From the NCBI RefSeq assembly GCF_002813295.1, contig NZ_PHUE01000001.1:1798001-1862000 (forward strand): DNA of 64,000 bases, in the 5' to 3' direction. Below the pieces are notes generated by a model. It did not search any database, was not told the origin of the DNA, and worked only from the letters and a program-made list of their open reading frames with translations. Positions 45,745-54,651 of this stretch are shown one piece after another. The first letter of the stretch is position 1. Each line of letters starts with the position of its first letter. The position numbers were made by a program, and so were the translations under genes. This stretch comes from Flavobacterium sp. 5 (GTDB lineage Bacteria; Bacteroidota; Bacteroidia; Flavobacteriales; Flavobacteriaceae).

Positions 45745-47400
45745 TTAAAGTGACACTCCTCTTTTCCAAGGAATAAAATCATCTTGATTTAATTGTACTG
45801 CTTTAGGAATAATTTCGCCACTGGCAGCTTTTATACAATAGTCTAAAATTTCTTCTCCCATTTCTTCAATGGATTTTTCACCGCTTATTATTGGACCACA
45901 ATCTATATCGATAATATCACTCATTCTAGTTGCTAAAACCGAGTTGGTTGCCACTTTTATAACTGGACAAACAGGATTTCCTGTCGGTGTTCCCAGACCA
46001 GTAGTAAACAAAATCAAAGTAGCTCCAGATGCAGCTTTTCCAGTAGTAGCTTCTACATCATTTCCTGGAGTACATACTAAACTCAATCCAGATTTTGTTA
46101 CTAATTCAGTATAATCAAGTACATCTTCTACTGGCGAGGTTCCCCCTTTTTTGGCTGCTCCTGCACTTTTAATAGCATCTGTAATCAGACCGTCTTTTAT
46201 ATTTCCTGGCGATGGATTCATGTGAAATCCTGAACCCACTTTATGCGCCAAAGCATCGTACGACTCCATCAAATTTATAAATTTATGAGCTGTTTCTTCA
46301 GAAACACATCGATCAATTAAGTCTTGTTCGGCACCACACAATTCGGGAAATTCTGCTAACAAAATTTTTCCTCCTAAGCCTACTACCAAATCCGAAGTAT
46401 AACCTACAGCTGGATTTGCAGAAACTCCACTAAAACCATCACTTCCTCCACATTTCACACCGATACATAATTCACTTAAAGGAGCATCAGTTCTTTCATA
46501 TTGATTGATTTCTATTAGACCTTGGAAGGTTTTTTTAATAGCATTGGCTACCAATACCTCTTCACTTTCCGTTTGTTGCTGTTCAAAAACAAACAACGGT
46601 TTATCAAAGTCTGGATTTTGTTTTTTAACATCATTTATAAAATCCTGTACCTGTAAATGCTGACAACCCAAACTCAAAACCGTAATTCCGCCCACATTGG
46701 GATGATTAGCATACGAAGCCAATAAAGCACTCAATGTTGCAGCATCCTGACGCGTACCACCACAACCTCCCTGATGATTAAGAAATTTTATTCCATCTAC
46801 ATTTTTAAAAACCCGATTTGTAACATTGGTTGGCATCAATTGCAAATCGACAGCATTCATATCCTCTCCGCTTTGATAGCTTTTCAATAGCTGATGTGTG
46901 AATTGAGTATATTTATCACTCACAGAATACCCCAGTTCATTATGCAACGCTTCGCGGATGACATCCAAATTTCGATTTTCACAAAAAACAGTCGGAACAA
47001 ACAACCAATAATTAGCTGTTCCCACACGACCGTCTTTTCTTTTATATCCTTTAAATGTTTTATCCTTGTATTTAGAAACGTCAGGAGCTTTCCATGAAAA
47101 ATTGCTTTCTTTATATGCATAAGGTTCTGCGGCATGTTTAAGATTTTCGGTAGTCATCAAACTTCCTTTACTTACATCACATTGCACTTTTCCAACCAAA
47201 ACACCGTACATAATTACCTCGGAATTAGCAGGCATATCATTCATATAAAACTTATGCTTAGCCTTAATGGTTTCCTTCAAAATATATTCTTCGGATTCAA
47301 AAACAATTGCATCTCCTTTTTGCAAATCCGTTAATACTACCAAAACGTTATCTTTTGGATGCATTTTGACCACTAATCTTTTTATTTTATTTTCCAACAT
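45745..47400 (-). CDS. UxaA/altronate-dehydratase-family sugar-acid dehydratase
   Basis: The product has 551 residues from MLENKIKRLVVKMHPKDN. The N-terminal SAF-like domain (about 1-90) is joined to the D-galactarate/altronate dehydratase domain (GYKRKDGRVGTANYWLFVPT, NHQGGCGGTRQDA, CIGVKCGGSDGFSGVSANPA, CTPGNDVEATTGKAASGAT). The family uses a divalent metal to dehydrate a sugar acid to a 2-keto-3-deoxy acid. Here the place in the pathway calls for L-fuconate dehydratase, a step done by an enolase-superfamily enzyme in Xanthomonas. An upstream ATG at 47436 lies deep in the MFS gene; the start at 47400 overlaps it by 14 bases, suggesting coupling. Confidence 0.87.
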   Translation of the reverse strand: MLENKIKRLVVKMHPKDNVLVVLTDLQKGDAIVFESEEYILKETIKAKHKFYMNDMPANSEVIMYGVLVGKVQCDVSKGSLMTTENLKHAAEPYAYKESNFSWKAPDVSKYKDKTFKGYKRKDGRVGTANYWLFVPTVFCENRNLDVIREALHNELGYSVSDKYTQFTHQLLKSYQSGEDMNAVDLQLMPTNVTNRVFKNVDGIKFLNHQGGCGGTRQDAATLSALLASYANHPNVGGITVLSLGCQHLQVQDFINDVKKQNPDFDKPLFVFEQQQTESEEVLVANAIKKTFQGLIEINQYERTDAPLSELCIGVKCGGSDGFSGVSANPAVGYTSDLVVGLGGKILLAEFPELCGAEQDLIDRCVSEETAHKFINLMESYDALAHKVGSGFHMNPSPGNIKDGLITDAIKSAGAAKKGGTSPVEDVLDYTELVTKSGLSLVCTPGNDVEATTGKAASGATLILFTTGLGTPTGNPVCPVIKVATNSVLATRMSDIIDIDCGPIISGEKSIEEMGEEILDYCIKAASGEIIPKAVQLNQDDFIPWKRGVSL

Positions 47401-48691
47401 ATTTATAAATTCTATTTTTTCTTCTAGTGTAAGCAAACAATATTATTACTAAGAAACAAATTAACGGAACGATATATCCGTTTTGAATATTACCCGTTTT
47501 ATCCGAAATCATTCCTAACATTGGAGGTAATAATGCGCCTCCTACAATTGCCATAACAATCAGGGACGAACCAATTTTTGTATTATGTCCTAAATCTTCA
47601 ATACCCATAGAAAAAATAGTTGGAAACATAATACTCATAAAAAAAGCAATCGCTATAAGTCCATAAACCACTATTATACCCGTTCCATTTATAACCAAAA
47701 CACATAATAAAACATTGATTATGGCATACGTCATCAGCAATTTTTGTGCATCAATATAGCGCATCATAAAAGTTCCTGCAAAACGGCCCAACATAAATGC
47801 TAATCCAAAAAAACCTAAATATTTTGCTGCCACCTCTTCTCCTAAACCTGCTGTTGTAGTTGCCATTTTGATAAAAAAACTACCCACACATACTTGAGCA
47901 CCTACATAAAAAAACTGAGCGACAATACCCCATCTCAATTTCATAGATTTCAAAGCTCCCGTAAAACTAGCACCATCCACTCCCTCTTTATCTTCGTCTT
48001 TAACATCAGGCATAGGTGTAAAATAAATAATCCCTGCTACGACAAGAATAATCAAACCCAAAACGAGATACGGCAATTTTACACTTGATGCTTCTTCTAA
48101 AAGATAGTCATGCAGTTCTGGAGCATTCATAGCATCCATCTGTGTTTTTGTCAAGTTCTTGCCTGACAGAATCATTGGTCCGATATACGCTGGAGCGATG
48201 TAAGCCGCTAAACCATTAAACGATTGTGAAAAATTCAATCGACGGGTTGCTGTTGAAGCCGGACCCAAAATAGTCACATAAGGATTGGCTGCTGTTTCCA
48301 GAAATGTAAGTCCGCAGGCAATAACAAATAAAGCTCCCAAGAAATAAATATACTGCAACGAATTAGCCGCAGGCACAAATAAAATAGAACCCAATCCAAA
48401 CAAAAGTAGTCCAATTAGAATACCCGATTTATAACCATACTTTCGCATTACATATCCTGCAGGCAAAGCCATAGCAAAATAGGCAATGAAGACAGAAGAA
48501 TCAATCAGAGAAGATTCTAAATCCGAAAGATTGAATGCTTTTCGTAGATGAGGAATCAAGATAGGATCAAGATTATGCACAAATCCCCAAAAGAAAAACA
48601 AACTTGTTACTAAAATAAAAGGGAATAGCATTCTTTTGTTCCCGTTGGAAACCGCTTCATTTACTACTTCCTGTGGTGGGGATTTTGTCAT
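47387..48691 (-). CDS. fucP: L-fucose:H+ symporter FucP-like MFS permease
   Basis: This 434-residue inner-membrane transporter has 12 hydrophobic helices. FucP-type sequences are readable: FFFWGFVHNLDPILIPHLRK in helix 1, SVFIAYFAMALPAGYVMRKYG in helix 2 (only its order given), and FLETAANPYVTILG in helix 4. The FucP family also includes glucose/galactose carriers, but its place among fucose-type catabolic genes favours L-fucose. It is followed by the dehydratase with a 14-base overlap and preceded by an SDR gene 40 bases away. Confidence 0.88.
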   Translation of the reverse strand: MTKSPPQEVVNEAVSNGNKRMLFPFILVTSLFFFWGFVHNLDPILIPHLRKAFNLSDLESSLIDSSVFIAYFAMALPAGYVMRKYGYKSGILIGLLLFGLGSILFVPAANSLQYIYFLGALFVIACGLTFLETAANPYVTILGPASTATRRLNFSQSFNGLAAYIAPAYIGPMILSGKNLTKTQMDAMNAPELHDYLLEEASSVKLPYLVLGLIILVVAGIIYFTPMPDVKDEDKEGVDGASFTGALKSMKLRWGIVAQFFYVGAQVCVGSFFIKMATTTAGLGEEVAAKYLGFFGLAFMLGRFAGTFMMRYIDAQKLLMTYAIINVLLCVLVINGTGIIVVYGLIAIAFFMSIMFPTIFSMGIEDLGHNTKIGSSLIVMAIVGGALLPPMLGMISDKTGNIQNGYIVPLICFLVIILFAYTRRKNRIYKYVGK

Positions 48692-48731
48692 ATATATTGT
48701 CTTTTAAAATAAATTAAAATATCTCTTATTC

Positions 48732-49511
48732 CTAAATTGCTCTATCCAAATGGGTATAACCTCCATCGACGTATATAATTTGCCCTGTAGTGTGACTTGA
48801 TTTTTCAGACAAGAGAAAAGCAACCATATTGGCAATTTCTTCCGTTGTGGTCATGCGATTTCCTAAAGGAATTTTGCTGGTTATTGAGGCTAACTTTTCT
48901 TCTTTATTTTCAAATGTATTAATCCAAGTTTCATACAATGGCGTAAAACATTCTGCTACAACTACAGCATTAACACGAATATTGTATTTTAATAATTCAA
49001 CTGCCCATTCCCTAGTTAAAGCATTTCGTCCTCCATTCGCAGCAGCATAAGCCGAAGTACCTCCTTGACCAGTATCGGCAGTTTTGGAACCAATATTCAC
49101 AATCGCTCCTTTACTCTGAATCAAATAGGGTAAAGCATATTGCGCCATCAAATAATAATGAACTAAGTTTTTGTGTAATGAAGCCATAAAAGACTCATAA
49201 TCTCCATTCTCTAAACCTACTCCATCATTGACTCCGGCATTATTAACCAAACCATCAATTCTTCCACATTGCTTAATAATAGTATCAATTGCTAATTGGC
49301 AATCAGCAGGACGTGTCAAATCAGCTACTACTTGTAACGCTTTTCCACCTGCAGCTTCAATGGCCAGTACCACAGCCTTATTATCGATTTCGTTGCGCCC
49401 CACAATAAAAGGAATAGCACCTTCAGAGGCCAGCACTTTACCGATTCCTAAACCAATGCCTTTAGCTCCTCCTGTTACTACAATAATTTTATCGGTCAGT
49501 GATAATTGCAT
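48732..49511 (-). CDS. SDR oxidoreductase, L-fucose dehydrogenase-like, active-site Lys replaced by Asn
   Basis: The product has 259 residues. The cofactor loop VVTGGAKGIGLGIG and the NNAG motif are intact, as are Ser142 (NIGSKTAD) and Tyr155. The expected YxxxK motif reads YAAAN, with Asn159 (codon AAT) in place of the catalytic Lys. REWAVELLKYNIRVN and GQIIYVDGGYTHLD complete the fold. As first gene of the operon it would oxidise L-fucose to the lactone, if active. The substitution may be a subfamily trait with a different proton relay. The operator copy 3 lies 120 bases upstream. Confidence 0.82.
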   Translation of the reverse strand: MQLSLTDKIIVVTGGAKGIGLGIGKVLASEGAIPFIVGRNEIDNKAVVLAIEAAGGKALQVVADLTRPADCQLAIDTIIKQCGRIDGLVNNAGVNDGVGLENGDYESFMASLHKNLVHYYLMAQYALPYLIQSKGAIVNIGSKTADTGQGGTSAYAAANGGRNALTREWAVELLKYNIRVNAVVVAECFTPLYETWINTFENKEEKLASITSKIPLGNRMTTTEEIANMVAFLLSEKSSHTTGQIIYVDGGYTHLDRAI

Positions 49512-49630
49512 CCGCTGTATTTTTTTGATTGGTTATTTTATCGATTAAAACAATATTTTTCTAAGTAATACCCCAAAATTTCACCCTATAAAACACAAAA
49601 CAAATTCTATTTGAAAAAAGGAAAATACTC

Positions 49631-49657
49631 TTATGGTTAATTTGACTACAAGTATAG
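49631..49657 (-). promoter_or_regulatory. Operator motif copy 3, fucose operon
   Basis: The minus strand has the same TTGTAGTCAAATTAACCATAA core as copies 1 and 2, with one difference farther upstream (TATACTTG for TACACTTG). TTG at 49649-49651 could be the -33 box; 21 bases on comes TATTTTCC, a weak -7. The first ATG of the fucose operon is 120 bases downstream. Confidence 0.65.
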
Positions 49658-49845
49658 TTATTTTTTTTATATTGACAATATTTAATAATCAAAATTTCAT
49701 AATCATCAATTATTTAAGAAATAATCATTAAATATTAATAAGCATCTTCTTAATTCAGCAAAAAGGCAAAATTCAAAAATGCTATAAAGCTAAATTATGT
49801 GACTTATCAACAGCTCCAAAAATTAACTTTCGATTGCCAAAAGCA

Positions 49846-49862
49846 TACGGCGGGATTCCGTA
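49846..49862. promoter_or_regulatory. Short dyad before umuC, possible operator
   Basis: TACGG and CCGTA flank a seven-base spacer and touch TAATTTTG (49861-49868), a -7-like element only five bases before the umuC ATG. The GC-rich dyad stands out in AT-rich surroundings and could bind a repressor of the SOS-type cassette. Confidence 0.35.
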
Positions 49863-49872
49863 ATTTTGCTAG

Positions 49873-51147
49873 ATGTATGCTTTAGTCGATTGTAATAATT
49901 TTTATGCTTCCTGCGAACGTGTTTTTCAGCCGAAATTCAACGGTCAACCTATTGCGATATTATCAAACAATGATGGCTGCGTGATTTCGAGAAGTAATGA
50001 AGCCAAAGCAGCAGGAGTTCCTATGGGCGCACCAGCATTTAAGATTAAAGATTTGGTGCAAGAAAAAAAGGTCACTTTATTTTCCTCCAATTATCCGCTA
50101 TATGGCGATTTGAGCAATCGAGTAATGTCAATTTTAGAACAGTACACTCCAAATGTCGAGATTTACAGCATCGATGAAGCCTTCTTAAATTTTGATGGTC
50201 TAGACATTTCAGACTATCATGATTATGGTCTTCAAATGAAAAAGCGGATTCATAAATGGGTGGGTCTTCCAGTATGCATTGGCTTTGCCGAAACCAAAGC
50301 TTTATCTAAAATTGCTAATCATATCGCCAAGAAATTTCAAGAGAGAACCCAAGGCGTTTATGTAATTGATAATGATGAAAAGCGTCTTAAAGCTTTAAAG
50401 TGGACCAAAATTGAAGATGTTTGGGGTATTGGTTATCGCATGACAAAAAAGGTCAAACTTCGAAAAATACAAACCGCACTGGATTTTATCCAACCTCAGC
50501 ATGAAGCTTGGATTAAAAGAGAAATGGGCGTTGTAGGTTTACGTCTAAAATGTGAATTGGAAGGAAAATCAGTTTTAGACTTGGAACCTATTAAAGAACA
50601 AAAGAAAAGTATTGCTACAACCCGAAGCTTCCCTAAACAAATAGCCGATTTTGATTTGTTGCGGGAACGGGTAACTACTTTTGCTGCCGTTTGTTCCGAA
50701 AAATTACGGAAACAAAATTCCTGTTGCCACACTATTATTGTAATGTTGGTTGTCGATAAACATACCGTTCAAACCTCAAAATATTATTTTAATATGGCTA
50801 TAACTTTGCCTTATGCTACACAATCAACTTTAACCATTTCGAACGCTGCGGTAGCTATGTTAAAAAAACTACATCAAGGCAATGAAGGTATTAAGTTTAA
50901 AAAAGCGGGTGTTATTGTGACTGAGCTCATTGACGAAAACAAAAAGCAAATGCAATTATTTGAGGAAGAAAATCCTAAACATTTAGCCTTAATGCAAGCG
51001 ATGGACAAACTAAATCATAAAATTGGTGACACCAAAGTAAAATTGGCAAGCCAAAATTTAAGTCTGACCTGGAATATGAATCAGAATCACCTTTCGCCAA
51101 AGTACACTACAAAGTTTAAAGATATATTGGAAATACAATGTCTATAA
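49873..51147 (+). CDS. umuC: Y-family DNA polymerase V subunit UmuC
   Basis: This translesion polymerase has 424 residues. The catalytic metal residues are Asp6 in MYALVDCNNFYASCERVFQP and Asp101-Glu102 in YSIDEAFLNF. SNNDGCVISRSNEAKAAGVP and the helix-hairpin-helix region WTKIEDVWGIGYRM are typical. The little-finger domain and UmuC C-terminal DUF4113-like part run to the end. It overlaps umuD by 10 bases in the unusual order C before D. Whether it is damage-inducible is unknown; no LexA-type box was recognised. Confidence 0.95.
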   Translation: MYALVDCNNFYASCERVFQPKFNGQPIAILSNNDGCVISRSNEAKAAGVPMGAPAFKIKDLVQEKKVTLFSSNYPLYGDLSNRVMSILEQYTPNVEIYSIDEAFLNFDGLDISDYHDYGLQMKKRIHKWVGLPVCIGFAETKALSKIANHIAKKFQERTQGVYVIDNDEKRLKALKWTKIEDVWGIGYRMTKKVKLRKIQTALDFIQPQHEAWIKREMGVVGLRLKCELEGKSVLDLEPIKEQKKSIATTRSFPKQIADFDLLRERVTTFAAVCSEKLRKQNSCCHTIIVMLVVDKHTVQTSKYYFNMAITLPYATQSTLTISNAAVAMLKKLHQGNEGIKFKKAGVIVTELIDENKKQMQLFEEENPKHLALMQAMDKLNHKIGDTKVKLASQNLSLTWNMNQNHLSPKYTTKFKDILEIQCL

Positions 51148-51578
51148 AAAAAGAACAAAAACTAACTTTCTTTCGTCCTGAATTTGAAAGTGAAATACAG
51201 ATTCCATACATAAATGAAGGTGTTTCGGCGGGATTTCCCTCGCCTGCTGCCGATTTTATGGAAACCAATATTGATTTAAATAAAGAGTTAAGCGAAAATC
51301 CTTTGGCTACATTCTATATCAAAGTCAAAGGCAATTCAATGATTGATGCTGGAATCAATGACAAAGATGTTTTGGTCGTTGACCGAAGTCTGGAACCCCA
51401 AAACAATAAGATTGCGATTTGCTGTATTGATGGCGAATTTACCGTAAAACGAATTCAGGTCGAAAAAGATTGTTTGTATCTTATGCCCGAAAATTCCAAT
51501 TACGAACCCATAAAAGTGACTGAAGAAAACCAACTTATCATTTGGGGAATGGTAACTTATGTCATAAAAAAAGTGTGA
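51138..51578 (+). CDS. umuD: UmuD-type self-cleaving peptidase, polymerase V accessory subunit
   Basis: This S24-family protein has 146 residues. The cleavage site is visible as SAGFPSPAADF with the Ala31-Gly32 bond, matching the Cys-Gly site of E. coli UmuD. The Ser/Lys dyad is Ser67 (KGNSMIDAGI) and Lys104 (FTVKRIQ), the same 37-residue distance as in E. coli. RecA-stimulated cleavage would give UmuD', which joins UmuC. It starts inside the end of umuC and its stop lies in the terminator hairpin. Confidence 0.95.
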   Translation: MSIKKEQKLTFFRPEFESEIQIPYINEGVSAGFPSPAADFMETNIDLNKELSENPLATFYIKVKGNSMIDAGINDKDVLVVDRSLEPQNNKIAICCIDGEFTVKRIQVEKDCLYLMPENSNYEPIKVTEENQLIIWGMVTYVIKKV

Positions 51579-51605
51579 AACTAAACGAATTTAGCTTCAC
51601 ACTTT
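51571..51605. terminator. Bidirectional terminator between umuD and the symporter gene
   Basis: AAGTGTGAA and TTCACACTT pair, extended by CTAAA/TTTAG around CGAA. A runs and T runs flank it, and the left arm contains the umuD stop codon. Confidence 0.8.
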
Positions 51606-51630
51606 TCACATAACTAACAATAATATTTTC

Positions 51631-53316
51631 CTACCAGAACTTAGCGTAAAGAGCGAAAATAACCAATAAGGTGATTACGATCATTACAGTAGTTTGCGGT
51701 TTTAATTTAAACATTTCTGTATCTAATTCGAATGCTTTTGGATTCACTTTTGGTCCAGCCATACTGATAGCGATCATTAAAAGCATAGTAAATGCAAATG
51801 ATAATCCCATACAAATGTGGAATGGAATTTCGAAAGCTCCTTTTCCATTAGAGTAAGCTGTATACAATAATGTTTCATTTCCGAATAATGCAGGTGCAAA
51901 TTCATTGAATAAAACAGATAATAAGAAACCTGAAATTACACCAACAATAGCAGCAGTACCAGTTGTTCTTTTCCAGAACATACCTAAGAAGAACATTGCA
52001 AATACACCCGGGCTAATAAATCCAGTATATTTTTGGATATAAGTAAAACCTCCAACACCACCAATTCCTAATAAATCATTCCAAGTAAATAAAACAGCCA
52101 AAAGCATAGCAGCAAAAACAGCATATCTTCCGATGTTTACTTGAGTATTATCAGAAGCATCTTTTTGAATGTATTTTTTGTGTACGTCTAAAGTATAGAT
52201 AGTAGAAATACTATTTACTTTACCAGCTAAAGAAGCAACAATCGCTGCTGTCAAAGCCGCAACAGATAATCCTTTTAAACCTGTAGGAAGGAAAGTTAAC
52301 ATAGCAGAATAAGCTCCATCTTTTCCACCAACTAATTGTGGTAAATGTCCGTTTTGGTATAATACATAAGCAGCAATACCAGGCAACATTACAATAAGAG
52401 GCATTAATAATTTCAAGAACCCAGCAAATAAAATACCTGTACGGGCAGTTTGCAAATCAGCTCCCAAAGCTCTTTGAGTAATGTATTGGTTACAACCCCA
52501 ATAGTTAAGATTGATAATCCAAATACCCGCCAAATAAGACATTAATCCTGGGAAAGTAAGATATTTATCAATTTCTAATTGAGAAGAAGTAGCTGTCGGT
52601 CTTGGGATAATCATTTTGAAATGCTCAGGAGCTTTTTCCATTAATACTTGGAAACCAGCAATTGCATCATGACCAAAACCAAAATATTGTCCAACTGTAG
52701 TCAAAGCAATATATGAAGTAACTAAACCTCCGATAATTAAAACTGCAACTTGAATTACGTCAGTATAAGCTACCACTTTCATACCTCCTAAAGAGATGAT
52801 CAAAGCAAAAACAGCTAATCCAATCATAATAGCGTGTAAGTATTCACCTCCAGCTAATCCATTAATAGCAACAGCTCCTAAATACAGGATAGAAGTTAAG
52901 TTTACGAAAACATATAAAAACAACCAAAAAACCGCCATAATCAAAGCCGTTGATTCGTTATATCTTGTTTTCAAAAATTGAGGCATAGTATAAATCTTGT
53001 TTTTTAAATAAACAGGAATAAACCAAACAGCCACAATAATTAAGGCGATAGCAGCAAGCCATTCATAAGCAGCAACAGCGATTCCTAAAAAGAATCCTTC
53101 CCCACTCATTCCGATAAATTGTTCAGCAGAAATGTTTGAAGCGATTAATGAAGCTCCAATAGCCCACCACGTCAAAGTTCCTTCTGCAAGAAAATAAGCT
53201 TTAGCATCGTGTTCGTTTCTTTCACGCTTGCGATAAATAGTATATCCATAAACGGATACCACTATAAAATAAATAATAAATACTGCGTAATCCGCAAAAG
53301 CCAAATTATTGCTCAT
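51631..53316 (-). CDS. Sodium/sugar symporter of the SSS family (SglT-like)
   Basis: This 561-residue inner-membrane protein has about 14 helices. SSS/vSGLT-type segments are readable: FLAEGTLTWWAIGASLIASN followed by ISAEQFIGMSGEGFF, PQFLKTRYN, and GLKGLSVAALTAAIVASLAG with the Na+-site Ser/Thr. In Vibrio vSGLT this family carries galactose with Na+. Lying after galK-galT-galE, galactose or glucose is the likely substrate. It has its own promoter at 53508-53537 and a terminator beyond its 3' end. Confidence 0.9.
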   Translation of the reverse strand: MSNNLAFADYAVFIIYFIVVSVYGYTIYRKRERNEHDAKAYFLAEGTLTWWAIGASLIASNISAEQFIGMSGEGFFLGIAVAAYEWLAAIALIIVAVWFIPVYLKNKIYTMPQFLKTRYNESTALIMAVFWLFLYVFVNLTSILYLGAVAINGLAGGEYLHAIMIGLAVFALIISLGGMKVVAYTDVIQVAVLIIGGLVTSYIALTTVGQYFGFGHDAIAGFQVLMEKAPEHFKMIIPRPTATSSQLEIDKYLTFPGLMSYLAGIWIINLNYWGCNQYITQRALGADLQTARTGILFAGFLKLLMPLIVMLPGIAAYVLYQNGHLPQLVGGKDGAYSAMLTFLPTGLKGLSVAALTAAIVASLAGKVNSISTIYTLDVHKKYIQKDASDNTQVNIGRYAVFAAMLLAVLFTWNDLLGIGGVGGFTYIQKYTGFISPGVFAMFFLGMFWKRTTGTAAIVGVISGFLLSVLFNEFAPALFGNETLLYTAYSNGKGAFEIPFHICMGLSFAFTMLLMIAISMAGPKVNPKAFELDTEMFKLKPQTTVMIVITLLVIFALYAKFW

Positions 53317-53507
53317 GAGTAAATAGTTTTTTTAAAGTTAATATAAAGGTTATTTGTTTGTTCATTTTAATAATTTGTAATCTAATTCTATTTGGGGATG
53401 CCAATATAATACATCTTTCTAACAAAAAAGAGTAATTTCTCACTCAAATCAAACATAAAATAGAGTATGTGTTATTATTCTAATGTTTTATTATGAATTA
53501 TTGAAGC

Positions 53508-53537
53508 CAAATGTAAAATAAAAAAACTTATTAGCAA
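53508..53537 (-). promoter_or_regulatory. Bacteroidota-type promoter of the symporter gene
   Basis: The minus strand reads TTG (53535-53537), 19 bases, TACATTTG (53508-53515). Both boxes and the spacing match the -33/-7 consensus of Flavobacterium. It lies about 190 bases before the symporter start, which implies a long leader. Confidence 0.6.
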
Positions 53538-53541
53538 TACT

Positions 53542-53566
53542 AATAAATGTATTTTTTACATTTATT
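53542..53566. other. Inverted repeat between galE and the symporter promoter
   Basis: AATAAATGTA and TACATTTATT pair around five T. It lies 41 bases after galE and directly before the -33 box at 53535, so it could be a weak galE terminator or an operator for the symporter promoter. Confidence 0.45.
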
Positions 53567-53606
53567 TTGTTTTTAAATAATAAAATCAGTTTAACTAGTC
53601 TTTTTA

Positions 53607-54650
53607 TTACACGCTTTTCGGCATGAATTCTGGACTTGTTCTAATCTTTTGTTCCCATTTCCAAGCACTTTCCATAGCTTCCTCTAAAGTTGAAACAGTT
53701 TTCCAACCCAAAACGTTATTAGCTTTATCGGTATTAGCATAAGCTTCGGTAACATCACCCTCTCTTCGTTCTACGATTTTATAAGATAGTTTTTTACCAC
53801 TTACTTTCTCAAAAGCAGCAATTACTTCTAATACAGAACTTCCAGTTCCTGTACCAAGATTAAAAATTTCTAATGGTTCAGCATTTTTCTTATTTAATAA
53901 TCGTTGTAACGCAATCACGTGTGCTTTGGCTAAATCGACTACGTGGATATAATCACGTACACAAGTTCCGTCCACAGTTGGATAATCATTTCCATATACA
54001 GATAATTCCGCACGTAAACCCATTCCAGCTTGTGTAATAAAAGGAACTAAATTTTGAGGAACACCAATTGGTAATTCTCCAATTTCGGCAGAAGGATGTG
54101 CACCAATAGGATTGAAATAACGAAGTAAAATAGCATTGATCGCACTTACTTTTACCACATCTTCAATAATCTCTTCTCCAATTTGTTTAGTGTTTCCATA
54201 AGGAGACAAGGCTGGTTGAATAGCAGTGCTTTCAGCAATTGGCATCACTTCGGCTTGACCATAAACGGTACAAGACGAACTAAAGATAAAGTGAGCGTCT
54301 TTCTTTTTCTCTAACTCCTGCAAAATATAAACTAAAGCTCCTAAGTTGTTTTCATAATACAATAAAGGATTTTTTACACTTTCACCAACAGCCTTCGAAG
54401 CTGCAAAATGGATCACTCCTGCTACATCATCATGTTCTGCAAAAAAACTTTGCACCTCTTTTTTCTCTCTTAAATCAATACCTGAAAAAATTGGTTTTTT
54501 TCCTGTAATTCTTTCAATACCGTCCAAAACTTCTATCGAAGAATTGGAAAGATTATCAATCACCACTACTTCAAAACCTTGATTTTGCAATTCGACAACG
54601 GTATGAGATCCAATAAAACCTAAACCGCCTGTTACAACTATTTTACTCAT
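53607..54650 (-). CDS. galE: UDP-glucose 4-epimerase
   Basis: This Leloir-pathway enzyme of 347 residues interconverts UDP-galactose and UDP-glucose. The NAD loop is VTGGLGFIGSHTVVELQ, the catalytic motif SPYGNTKQIGE gives YxxxK, and IFSSSCTVYG holds the active-site Ser. RYFNPIGAHPSAEIGE and RDYIHVVDLAKAH are typical GalE blocks. It is one base from galT, in the order galK, galT, galE. Confidence 0.96.
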   Translation of the reverse strand: MSKIVVTGGLGFIGSHTVVELQNQGFEVVVIDNLSNSSIEVLDGIERITGKKPIFSGIDLREKKEVQSFFAEHDDVAGVIHFAASKAVGESVKNPLLYYENNLGALVYILQELEKKKDAHFIFSSSCTVYGQAEVMPIAESTAIQPALSPYGNTKQIGEEIIEDVVKVSAINAILLRYFNPIGAHPSAEIGELPIGVPQNLVPFITQAGMGLRAELSVYGNDYPTVDGTCVRDYIHVVDLAKAHVIALQRLLNKKNAEPLEIFNLGTGTGSSVLEVIAAFEKVSGKKLSYKIVERREGDVTEAYANTDKANNVLGWKTVSTLEEAMESAWKWEQKIRTSPEFMPKSV

Positions 54651-54651
54651 T

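Larger units (their letters stand above)
49512..49872. other. Divergent regulatory region fucose operon / umuC
   Basis: This 361-base region lies between the SDR gene (-) and umuC (+). It contains operator copy 3 (49631-49657) and a short dyad just before umuC (49846-49862). The middle (49660-49845) is AT-rich and I see nothing else in it. Confidence 0.6.
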
